From UBA4742 sp963785815 (GTDB lineage Bacteria; Actinomycetota; Acidimicrobiia; Acidimicrobiales; Acidimicrobilacustridaceae), in contig CAWAWN010000003.1 of NCBI GenBank assembly GCA_963785815.1, forward strand, positions 248,001 to 312,000: a stretch of DNA of 64,000 bases, in the 5' to 3' direction. Position 1 is the first letter of the stretch. Each line of letters opens with the position of its first letter. A model generated the notes under the pieces. It was given only the letters and a program-made list of their open reading frames with translations, did no database searches and had not been told where the DNA came from. Below are positions 34,681-42,977 of the stretch, piece after piece. Both the position numbers and the translations under genes were made by a program.

Positions 34681-35942
34681 GAGCCCAGCTCGACCCGAAG
34701 GCGGTAGCGGTCCGGTGGCTGTGGGCCGGCGTCGACGCGAGCCCCGACCACGGCGGCGCGCTCTCGCAGCCCGGCCAGGCCATGGCCGGCCCCGGCCGAG
34801 CCCGCGGGCGAGTCCGCCTGGGGGCGGTCTGGCGCCACCCCGTCGTTCACCACGGTGATGGCGCCCGGTTCGAAGCGCACCTCGACGTGGCGCGCCCGAC
34901 TGTGGCGCACGGCGTTGGTCACGCCCTCGCGCAAGGTCCAGCCGAACAGCTCCCGCAGCTCGCCCGGCACCACCTCGGTGGACGCCGGCAGGTCGGCCTC
35001 GATCCCCGCCGCCTGCAGGACGGCGCGGGCGGTGACCAGCTCGGTGGCCAGGTTCATCTCCCGGTACCCGGCGACGGTGGCCCGCACGTCAGCCAGGCTC
35101 TGGCGGCTCAGTGCCGCCACCTCGAGCATCTCGGCCGCGGCCCTTCCGGGGTCCAGCTCGACCAGCCGCGCCGCCAGCTCGGCCTTGACGGTGACGGTGG
35201 TCAGGGCGTGGCCCAGCAGGTCGTGCAGGTCGCGAGCGATGCGCAGCCGCTCCTGCTCGGCACCCAGCTCGGCCAGCTCCTCGCGGGCCAGGTCGAGCTG
35301 GTCGGTCTGGCCGGCCGTGAACCGCATGATCACCGCCACCGCCCCGGCGATGAGCACGCCCGCGCCCACCCCCCACAGCGGCTGGTCGATGGTCCACCGA
35401 CCCACGTGCTGGGGCAGGAAGGTGCCCGCTGCGGCCAGGGCCACCACCAGCACCGGGCCGACCAGCGGCGGCAGCAGCATGGCTCCGACCACAGCCACGT
35501 ACGGCAGCATGGTCAGCCCGTCCGAGCTGACGGCGACCAGGTAGGCGACGGCGATGGCGGTCATCCCGCCCAGCGCCAGCACCACGTCGCGCCGGGCGCC
35601 GCCGAAGACGGCCTTGGGGGCCTCGCCCAGGTAGAGGTAGACGAACCCGGCGAGCAGCACCACCCCCACGACCCGGGCGGGCCACCCCTCGTGGACCAGT
35701 CCCACCAGCGGTTGCAGCAGGAAGGCCAGGAACACCCCGGCGAAGCGGCGCCAGGTGCGGGTGAAGTCCTGGCGGGCGGCCTCGTTGAGGACGGGCTCGC
35801 CGGGGTGGCGGCGCAGCCCCAGGCCCCGCGGGCCTCGGGTCGGCGGGCAGACCTCGTGGTCTCGGTCAGCCGGCTCGGTGGGCGGGGAGGCTCCGGCCGG
35901 TTCGGTCGGCGTCCCGGTCGCCGGGCGTTCGACGCTGGTCAT
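34677..35942 (-). CDS. DesK/NarX-type sensor histidine kinase
   Basis: Protein of 421 residues from ATG 35942. A cytosolic N-terminal stretch of about 55 residues is followed by about six hydrophobic segments (about 65-245), then a HisKA_3 domain with phospho-acceptor His in RIARDLHDLLGHALTT. The HATPase domain has REGVTNAVRHSRA (N box) and GAGHGLAGLRERA (G box). Membrane-embedded sensing with little external domain is common in kinases that monitor cell-envelope stress together with an ABC exporter. The permease gene ends 28 bases upstream. Confidence 0.93.
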   Translation of the reverse strand: MTSVERPATGTPTEPAGASPPTEPADRDHEVCPPTRGPRGLGLRRHPGEPVLNEAARQDFTRTWRRFAGVFLAFLLQPLVGLVHEGWPARVVGVVLLAGFVYLYLGEAPKAVFGGARRDVVLALGGMTAIAVAYLVAVSSDGLTMLPYVAVVGAMLLPPLVGPVLVVALAAAGTFLPQHVGRWTIDQPLWGVGAGVLIAGAVAVIMRFTAGQTDQLDLAREELAELGAEQERLRIARDLHDLLGHALTTVTVKAELAARLVELDPGRAAAEMLEVAALSRQSLADVRATVAGYREMNLATELVTARAVLQAAGIEADLPASTEVVPGELRELFGWTLREGVTNAVRHSRARHVEVRFEPGAITVVNDGVAPDRPQADSPAGSAGAGHGLAGLRERAAVVGARVDAGPQPPDRYRLRVELGS

Positions 35943-35970
35943 GCCCGGTCCACGGTAGTGCGCGACCTGT

Positions 35971-36698
35971 TCACGACCGGTCGGTGGTGAGCAGGTAGGC
36001 CCGGGCCGCCAGCACGGACAGGACGGCGGTCCAGGTGACCAGCACGGCCAACCCACCCCAGCCGATCCACGAGCCCATGAGGGCCTGGCGCCCCGACTGG
36101 GCGATCCAGTAGACGGGCAGCGCCTTGCACACGACCTGGAGCCAGTGCGGGAAGGTCGTGACCGGGATCCACAGGCCGCCGAAGAGCGAGAGCAGCGAGT
36201 ACACCCCACCCGAGATGGCCTGCAGGCTGTCGCCGCGGGCGATGTACCCGATCCAGATGCCGAGGGCGGCGATGGGCAGCAGGGCCACCAGGATCGACCC
36301 GGTCACCAACAACCAGCGCCCGGCGGTGAGGTGGACGTGTTGGAAGAGGGCCGCCGCCGCGAACACGCAGGCCATGGCCGGCACGGCCACGGCGAAGCCG
36401 GACAGCGCCTTGCCGCTGACGTAGGCGCGACCGCTGAGTCCGGTGAGGCGCAGCTGGCGGTTCCAGTTGAGCTCGCGTTCGAGGGCGATGCGCCCGCCGA
36501 TCGAGAACACCGCGCTCAGGGCCCCGAACGTGGCCATCGAGACCATGATGTAGGCGGCCACCGCGATCCCGCTGAGGCGACCGGTGCCGTAGGTCGACTG
36601 GAAGACCAGGAACAGCACGAGCGGGAAGCCGAAGGTGAAGACCAGGTAGCGGGGGTTGCGGAAGCTGCGTCGGATCTCGCTGTGGGTGTAGACGACGT

Positions 36699-36702
<4 letters not shown>
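35971..36702 (-). CDS. ABC-2 type transporter permease
   Basis: Protein of 243 residues with six hydrophobic segments and the ABC-2 pattern: NPRYLVFTFGFPLVLFLVF at the start, a RIALERELNWNRQLRLTGL loop and GGLWIPVTTFPHWLQVV near the end. The ATG overlaps the ATPase stop by 4 bases (ATGA). It would form a drug, peptide or lipid exporter with that ATPase. Confidence 0.92.
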
Positions 36703-37727
<1,025 letters not shown>

Positions 37728-37753
37728 GCCTCGAGTGTCGGGTCAACGGGCGA

Positions 37754-37805
37754 CCGGCGGTACCGCCGGATCACACCTTCCACCCATGACACCCGTCATG
37801 GGTGG
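37754..37805. promoter_or_regulatory. Two dyads upstream of the ABC/two-component operon
   Basis: CCGGCGGTACCGCCGG (37754-37769) is a perfect 16-base palindrome. CCACCCATGAC (37780-37790) and GTCATGGGTGG (37795-37805) form a perfect 11-bp inverted repeat with a 4-base spacer. Both lie 26-78 bases before the ATPase start. They are good candidates for response-regulator binding and autoregulation. Confidence 0.6.
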
Positions 37806-37808
37806 CGC

Positions 37809-38215
37809 GTGCAGTCGAACCGTTCGAGGCCAGAGGAGGCCGACAGGGGGATCGAGCAGCCGAGGGACATCCACGACGCCGTGTGCTCGCGCTTCAACGC
37901 CGGCGACGTCGAGGGGTTGGTGGCGCTCTACGAGCCCGACGCGGTGATGGTCGGTCCCGACGGCGAGGCCCTCGCCGGGCTCGACGCGGTGCGGGCCAAC
38001 TGGGCCGGCCTGCTGGCCATGGGCGGGACCGACATGGCCCTGACCACTGCGTACTGCATCGAGTAGGGCGACCTGGCCCTGCTGCGCAACGACTACACCG
38101 TCGAGTTCGCCGGGGGGACGGTCAGCGGGAGCACCGCCGAGGTGATCCGACGCCAGCCCGACGGCACCTGGCGGTATGTGATCGACAACCCCTTCGGGGC
38201 CAACGCCCCGACCTG
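37809..38215 (+). pseudogene. SnoaL/NTF2-like protein interrupted by a stop codon
   Basis: From GTG 37809 the frame reads through IHDAVCSRFNAGDVEGLVALYEPDAVMVGPDG, a clear SnoaL-like (DUF4440 or YybH type) start, then hits TAG at 38064-38066 after TAYCIE. The same frame continues without shift as GDLALLRNDYTVEFAGGTVSG and PDGTWRYVIDNPFG to TGA 38213-38215. A single nonsense change (for example GAG to TAG) explains it. It lies at the left edge of a debris-rich stretch, so it is probably a true decayed gene. Confidence 0.82.
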
Positions 38216-38220
38216 ACCAG

Positions 38221-38272
38221 CACACCGTGGTGTCCAGATCGGGCTGGAGGTGGACCTTGTACGCGTCGTGCA
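38221..38272 (-). pseudogene. Fragment of the flavin monooxygenase C-terminus
   Basis: These 52 bases match 40960-41011, in the same orientation, at 47 positions. On the minus strand they encode HDAYKVHLQPDLDTTV, against HDAYNVRLQAELDTMV in the intact gene. There is no gene around it; it is a relic of a second copy. Confidence 0.85.
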
Positions 38273-38315
38273 ACGCCAAGCAGCAGGCCGAGCACCCCGA
38301 GATGTTCGGCGGCCC
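38273..38315 (+). pseudogene. Fragment of the DUF3137-like gene 3' end
   Basis: Bases 38274-38315 are identical to 32394-32435, the last 42 coding bases before the final few codons of the DUF3137-like gene. It abuts the monooxygenase relic directly. The exact match suggests a recent duplication or conversion. Confidence 0.88.
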
Positions 38316-38456
38316 AGCCGCGCCCACGAGTTGACCTTGCCGAGCCTGCGAACCGCGCGTGGTCGAGCGGGACCCGAGGATTCCGGGACAGCAAGATGGA
38401 GCGGCACTATGGTGCAGCCGCGGGCATACCGACCGACGGACGAAGAGGCGGCACAC

Positions 38457-39098
38457 ATGAACGACGCGGGCGCAGTTCCAACGGAGCAGGGGGACTCCTC
38501 TGAGGAGGGGAGCGGCCGCCGAGCATTTCTGATGTTGGCCGGCGCAGCGGCGGCTGGAGGGGTGGCCACCACGCTGGTCTCCGCATCGCCGGCGTCGGCG
38601 TCGAGTCCTCCGGACGTGACCGTGGATCAGCTCCCAGCCGCGGTGGCGCTCACCGGTTCCGAAGTGCTGCACGGAGTGCAGACCGTCGGTTCAGTCGCCG
38701 GTGATGTTGCGATCTCAGCGAGCCAGCTGCAGCAGTACACGAACGGTCAATCGCTGGTGTCAAGCAGCGATACGGTCAGCGGCTACACCTGGGTGCCCGG
38801 TGTCACCCACATCGTGGCGTCGAACGCGGCCGACTACCTACCACTGCAGCTACCGAGCTACTTCGCGAGCGGCTGGACTCGGATTCCGGAGATCACCGTG
38901 GTGCAGTCGAGTACGGGCCGGATCGCCTTCGCGGCCACGGGCTCGAACTCCCTGCTCGAGTCACTTCCATTGACGCAGTCGGATGGCAGCCTGACCCGGC
39001 TCCGATCGAAAGGGACCTGGGCCGTGGCCAGGATCGTCGCCGTGCCCTATGGCGGTGTGACGGTGTGGATCGTCAGCGGCGACGTCGAGGGCTACTAG
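38457..39098 (+). CDS. Tat-exported protein with phage tail/fibre-like text
   Basis: Protein of 213 residues from ATG 38457, with GAAGAGG about 8 bases upstream. Residues 19-50 are a twin-arginine signal: SGRRAFLMLAG, a hydrophobic core and SPASA. The mature N-terminus VDQLPAAVALTGSEVLHGVQ ... ISASQLQQY resembles the opening of many phage structural proteins. The C-terminal half (ITVVQSSTGRIAFAATGSNSL ... WIVSGDVEGY) resembles receptor-facing beta domains of virion proteins. A Tat signal on such a protein is unusual. The next gene starts 4 bases after the stop. Confidence 0.6.
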   Translation: MNDAGAVPTEQGDSSEEGSGRRAFLMLAGAAAAGGVATTLVSASPASASSPPDVTVDQLPAAVALTGSEVLHGVQTVGSVAGDVAISASQLQQYTNGQSLVSSSDTVSGYTWVPGVTHIVASNAADYLPLQLPSYFASGWTRIPEITVVQSSTGRIAFAATGSNSLLESLPLTQSDGSLTRLRSKGTWAVARIVAVPYGGVTVWIVSGDVEGY

Positions 39099-39102
39099 GG
39101 GC

Positions 39103-40671
39103 ATGCAGATCGGGACGCATTCTGGACAGAACGTCAAGACCCACGCCGGCAGCTACATCGAGGTGAGCCTCGATCATTCGGCGGCCGCAGCGCCCATCGA
39201 CGGTGCCGGCTGGACGGACCTGGCGGACAGACATCCGGGGAATTTCGCCGCGGCTGGTTACGTCGGCGGATTCCTTGGGCAGTCCCCGACTCCACTGGCC
39301 TCGACGCCCAACACGGGGCCGTTCAGCGCTGGCATCCTCGACTGCGCCCACGTGTGTGCGTACCGCTCCGTCGGGCGGACTGACAACGTGGAGGTCGGGG
39401 TTCTGTGGAACATCCAGGACATCCAGGCCTACATCAACCAGGTTGGTCCCGTGGCGTTCGCGGCACCCGACGACGCGATGAATCTGTCGGCAGTCATCAC
39501 AACCGTTGCCATGGGCACAGACGCAACCTCAGGGGAGCCCATCGTCACGTTGACGACGTCGACTGCTCATGGGTTCTCGGTTGGCAAGATGGTGTTGATC
39601 ACTGGGTTCACAGATGGCCAACAGACGTTCTTGAACGAGACCCGCCAGGTCTACGAGGTGCCGTCGGCCAACACGTTCGTGGTGTTGCTCAACGGGATAG
39701 CGCAGCAGCCAGCGACCACCCCGACTCCGCCGCCGACCGCGATCCAGGGGACGGCCGTACCGGTCAGCTACAGCATCGCCTCGGGATTCGTCACCATCAC
39801 GACCTCGAACCCTCATGGATTCACCTCGGGCGGCGCGGTCACGCTCAGCGGGTTCACCGGGTCGCAGAGCTTTCTGAACGGCACACAACCCGTGCTCGGC
39901 GCATATGGGACAAGTCTGGTCTTTGCCACCAGCTCGGCACCGGGCGCAGGGTCAATTCCGGCTGGTGCATCGGCGGTCGAGATCCCTCGCGCAGAGCAGC
40001 ACAACGGCATGGGGATATCGAACGTCTTTGATGTCAGTGTGGCTGCCTGGTACCCGCTCGAGGTCTTCAACAGCCCAGCTGTCGACGTTCTGGAACCAAG
40101 CCGCTACCCCATCCTCAAGGTCGCTGGGGCAGCGGATCCGGTACCCAGCCTCGGCCAACACTGGGTGACCATGCGATGTGTGGCGGGCCAGGTGGCTGGC
40201 TACTTCGACGGCGAGCTGCTGTGGGGGCCCATCGCCACGCCGTCGTGGGCCACGGGTCGCGACGCGTGGGGCTTCCATGCTGTGCAGCTGCAGTACCAAA
40301 TCGGATCGCCTTGCTTTGACGCGGGTCTGGAGGCCTTCTCGAACAGTCCGGCGATGTTCACCACGACCACGCCGCATCCCTACGTCGCTGGCGACCAGAT
40401 CCAGATCACCGACACCGCGTCGCCGCCCGATCCAAACCACCTGGACAGCGGCACCGCGAGTTTCCCCGGCTACTACCAGGTGACGAGCGTCCCGTCGGCC
40501 ACCACCTTCGTCGTGCAGTCGGCGCCGGCCGGCGCCCTTGCTGGCACGCTGCCCACGCGATCGTCGGCCTTTGGTCCGTTGCCCGTGTACCAGGCGGCCT
40601 GGATCGCCGACCACCAATCTCCCGTGCAGATCTTGGATTGGTACGCGCGCCCCTACTCGGGCTCGTTCTAA
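39103..40671 (+). CDS. Phage tail/fibre-like repeat protein
   Basis: Protein of 522 residues. Two or three copies of a virion-type beta repeat are visible: IVTLTTSTAHGFSVGKMVLITGF, VTITTSNPHGFTSGGAVTLSGF, and a later TPHPYVAGDQIQITDT with VTSVPSATTFVVQ. A middle part (VTMRCVAGQVAGYFDGELLWGP) looks like a concanavalin-like lectin sandwich. No signal peptide. It is tightly linked to the Tat-exported protein upstream. No capsid, baseplate or lysis gene accompanies the pair, so it is not a prophage; a surface adhesin or domesticated fibre is possible. Confidence 0.55.
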   Translation: MQIGTHSGQNVKTHAGSYIEVSLDHSAAAAPIDGAGWTDLADRHPGNFAAAGYVGGFLGQSPTPLASTPNTGPFSAGILDCAHVCAYRSVGRTDNVEVGVLWNIQDIQAYINQVGPVAFAAPDDAMNLSAVITTVAMGTDATSGEPIVTLTTSTAHGFSVGKMVLITGFTDGQQTFLNETRQVYEVPSANTFVVLLNGIAQQPATTPTPPPTAIQGTAVPVSYSIASGFVTITTSNPHGFTSGGAVTLSGFTGSQSFLNGTQPVLGAYGTSLVFATSSAPGAGSIPAGASAVEIPRAEQHNGMGISNVFDVSVAAWYPLEVFNSPAVDVLEPSRYPILKVAGAADPVPSLGQHWVTMRCVAGQVAGYFDGELLWGPIATPSWATGRDAWGFHAVQLQYQIGSPCFDAGLEAFSNSPAMFTTTTPHPYVAGDQIQITDTASPPDPNHLDSGTASFPGYYQVTSVPSATTFVVQSAPAGALAGTLPTRSSAFGPLPVYQAAWIADHQSPVQILDWYARPYSGSF

Positions 40672-40722
40672 CCGGCGGGCGGATGCGGGCAGATCGCCCG
40701 AGCCTCGTGCGCCGATCCCCCT

Positions 40723-40771
40723 GTTCGGAGTGGGTGCCTTCTCCGAGGTGAGCTGCGCCGGAGGTCACCGG
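40723..40771 (+). pseudogene. Degraded fragment of an SDR gene
   Basis: GTTCGGAGTGGGTGCCTTCT and the following bases align with 33073-33120 of the intact SDR gene across about 48 bases, with a few substitutions and two small indels that break the frame. The SDR catalytic lysine region (FGVGAFSEALRQEVTG) is what the original encoded. It marks the right edge of the island. Confidence 0.75.
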
Positions 40772-40826
40772 GGCGAGGCCAACAGACGTGGTGCTGATCC
40801 ACGGGAGAGCAGGGGCCGCCCCGAAC

Positions 40827-42977
40827 CTAGGTCCAGGTGAACTCGGTCGGGTCGGGGGTGCGGGTCCAGGACCAGTAGTCGACCAGGCGCCAGGGCGACA
40901 GGCCGTAGATGCGGCCGTCCGGTCCCCGGTACCAGCTGTTGGCGATGGACGGGTGCGACCACACCATGGTGTCCAGCTCGGCCTGGAGGCGGACGTTGTA
41001 CGCGTCGTGCACGTCCTGGCGGACCTCGAGGGCATGGTGGCCGCCGGCGATGAGCGACACGAGCGCGCCCATCACGTAGCGCACCTGGCACTCCACGTGG
41101 AAGATGATGCTGCCGCCAGACGCCAGGTTGGTGCCCGGTCCGTACAGGCAGAACAGGTTGGGGAAGTTTGGCGCGGTGATGCCCAGGTGGGCGGTCGGCC
41201 GGTCGCCCCACTGCTCGGCCAGCACCCGACCGTGGCGGCCCACGACGTCCATGGGCCACAGGAAGCGGTTGGCGTGGAACCCGGTGGCGTAGACGATCAC
41301 GTCCACCGGGTGGTGGTGCTCGGTGCCGTCTGGGGCGCGGGTCACCACGCCATCGGCCACGATCCGCTCGATGGGCTCGGTCACCAGGTCGACGTCGTCG
41401 CGGGTCAGCGCCCCCAACCAGCTGCCGTTGTCCTGCAGGGTGCGCTTGCCCAGGCACACGTAGTCGGGCACCACCTTGGCCAGCAGCTCAGCGTCGTCGC
41501 CGACCTGGTCGGCCATCCACTGGGTGAAGACCTGGCGGGCGGCGTCGTTGATCTCGCTGATGGCGACGTCGGGGTGCGGGTAGTCGGGGTCGACGCGCAT
41601 GGCGGCCAGGCCACCGTCGCACGCCGGCCAGAACAGCAGGAAGCGGTACCACCGGCCGTAGTAGGGCAGGTGGCGCACGGCCCAGGCCACGCCGGGTCCG
41701 ACCGGGGCGTGGTAGTTCGGGTTGGGGAACATCCACGGCGCCGAGCGCTGGAAGACGGTGACGTGCTCGGCGTCGGGGGCGATGGTGGGCACGAGCTGGA
41801 AGGCGCTGGCGCCCGTGCCGATGACCGCCACCCGTCGACCGGCCAGATCGGTCCCGTCCACCCACTGGGCCGTGTGCATGGCCAGCCCGGCGAAGTCGTC
41901 CCGACCCTCGATGTCGGGCAGCCTGGGTCGGTTGAGCTGGCCCACCGCGCTGATCAGGGCGTTGGCCCGCACCGTCTCGGTCGGGCCCGTGGCGTCGCCG
42001 GCCGGCTCCGCCTCGTGGGCCGCCGCCGAGGACGGCGCCACCTCGCGGGCCGCCGAGGACGGCGCCACCTCGCGGGCCGCCGAGGACGGCGCCACCTCGC
42101 GGGCCGCCGAGGACGGCGCCACCTCCACCGTCCAGGTGGCGGTGTCGTCGTCCCAGCTGGCCTGGCGCACCTCGGTGGCGAAGCGCACGTGGTCGGCCAC
42201 GCCGTAGCGTGCCAGGCAGTGCTCGAAGTACGCCTGCAGCTCGGGCTGCTGGGCGAAGTACTCGCTCCAGTGGTCGTCGGGTGCGAAGGAGTACGAGTAG
42301 AAGTGGTTGCCCACGTCCACCCGGGCGCCGGGGTAGCGGTTCTCGTACCAGGTGCCGCCCACGCCGGCGTTCTTCTCGATGACCGTGTAGGGGACGCCGG
42401 CCTGGCCCAGGCGGATGGCGGCCAGCAGCCCGGACATGCCGGCCCCGATCACCACCACGTGGAAGTCGCCGGCGCGCTCGGGTGCGACGTCATCGGGCCA
42501 CGGGACGGCCCGAGGGTCGACCCCGTCGAGCTCGAGCTCCTCGCCGATCAAGCCCAGGTACTCCTCGGGGACGGCTTCGCTCAACAGCACCTGCATCATC
42601 TCGGCCAGCAGGGCGTCGTCGGGCGCCAGGGTCGCGGGATAGCCGGTGTCCCGCCAGGCCAGGATCACCTCCAGGGCCTGGGCCCGCACCGCGGCCTGGG
42701 CCTCGGGGGCCATGAAGCCCTGCACCTCGTTGAGGTAGATGCCGACCGGCTTGTGCTCGCCTCGCAGCACGGCGGGATCTCCGGTCATGTGCACCATCGA
42801 CATCATCAGCGCCGGGACGCTGAGGTCCTCGAGGTAGGCGGCGATGGTGGCCTCGTCGTCGTCGAAGGGGGCACCGGCGTAGCGGCCGGCGCGCTCGAAG
42901 GGGGCGCCCGCGGCGTGGTCGTCCTGCTCGAAGGGGGCGCCCGCGGCGTGGCGGGCGCCGTCCGCGCCGAGGTTCAC
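40827..42977 (-). CDS. Baeyer-Villiger-type flavin monooxygenase
   Basis: Protein of 716 residues from GTG 42977. An N-terminal extension of about 160 residues precedes the first Rossmann motif (VVVIGAGMSGLLAAIRL). GTWYENRYPGARVD, the BVMO fingerprint FAGLAMHTAQWVD and the NADPH motif VIGTGASAFQLVP follow. The enzyme would insert oxygen next to a ketone using NADPH and FAD. Two in-frame tandem repeats are odd: GAPFE units every 11 residues at the N-terminus and VAPSSAARE units every 9 residues in a loop before the fingerprint. The start overlaps the P450 stop by 4 bases, so both oxygenases are made together. Confidence 0.92.
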   Translation of the reverse strand: MNLGADGARHAAGAPFEQDDHAAGAPFERAGRYAGAPFDDDEATIAAYLEDLSVPALMMSMVHMTGDPAVLRGEHKPVGIYLNEVQGFMAPEAQAAVRAQALEVILAWRDTGYPATLAPDDALLAEMMQVLLSEAVPEEYLGLIGEELELDGVDPRAVPWPDDVAPERAGDFHVVVIGAGMSGLLAAIRLGQAGVPYTVIEKNAGVGGTWYENRYPGARVDVGNHFYSYSFAPDDHWSEYFAQQPELQAYFEHCLARYGVADHVRFATEVRQASWDDDTATWTVEVAPSSAAREVAPSSAAREVAPSSAAREVAPSSAAAHEAEPAGDATGPTETVRANALISAVGQLNRPRLPDIEGRDDFAGLAMHTAQWVDGTDLAGRRVAVIGTGASAFQLVPTIAPDAEHVTVFQRSAPWMFPNPNYHAPVGPGVAWAVRHLPYYGRWYRFLLFWPACDGGLAAMRVDPDYPHPDVAISEINDAARQVFTQWMADQVGDDAELLAKVVPDYVCLGKRTLQDNGSWLGALTRDDVDLVTEPIERIVADGVVTRAPDGTEHHHPVDVIVYATGFHANRFLWPMDVVGRHGRVLAEQWGDRPTAHLGITAPNFPNLFCLYGPGTNLASGGSIIFHVECQVRYVMGALVSLIAGGHHALEVRQDVHDAYNVRLQAELDTMVWSHPSIANSWYRGPDGRIYGLSPWRLVDYWSWTRTPDPTEFTWT
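42028..42123 (-). repeat. 27-bp in-frame tandem repeat in the monooxygenase gene
   Basis: Units begin at 42028, 42055 and 42082, with a partial fourth at 42109. The copies are identical, each encoding nine residues of the VAPSSAARE type. Such identical units point to recent slippage expansion and could vary in number between strains. Confidence 0.92.

Larger units (their letters stand above)
38316..40722. other. Putative insertion island between duplicated gene fragments
   Basis: This 2.4-kb stretch holds two genes unlike the rest of the window and looks lower in GC, with many more A/T third positions. On its left is a copy of the DUF3137-like gene end; on its right is a copy of the SDR gene middle. 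In the intact locus (32.4-33.1 kb) these two genes are adjacent and in the same order, so the island seems to occupy a duplicated DUF3137-SDR junction. No integrase, transposase or terminal repeat is visible. Confidence 0.55.

Noticed and set aside
38316..40722. A complete prophage
   Set aside because: Only two tail-like genes are present; no integrase, terminase, capsid, portal or lysis gene and no att-like repeat is visible.
42028..42123. Tandem 27-bp units as a possible CRISPR array
   Set aside because: The units are contiguous, without spacers, and keep the reading frame of the monooxygenase; no cas gene is near.
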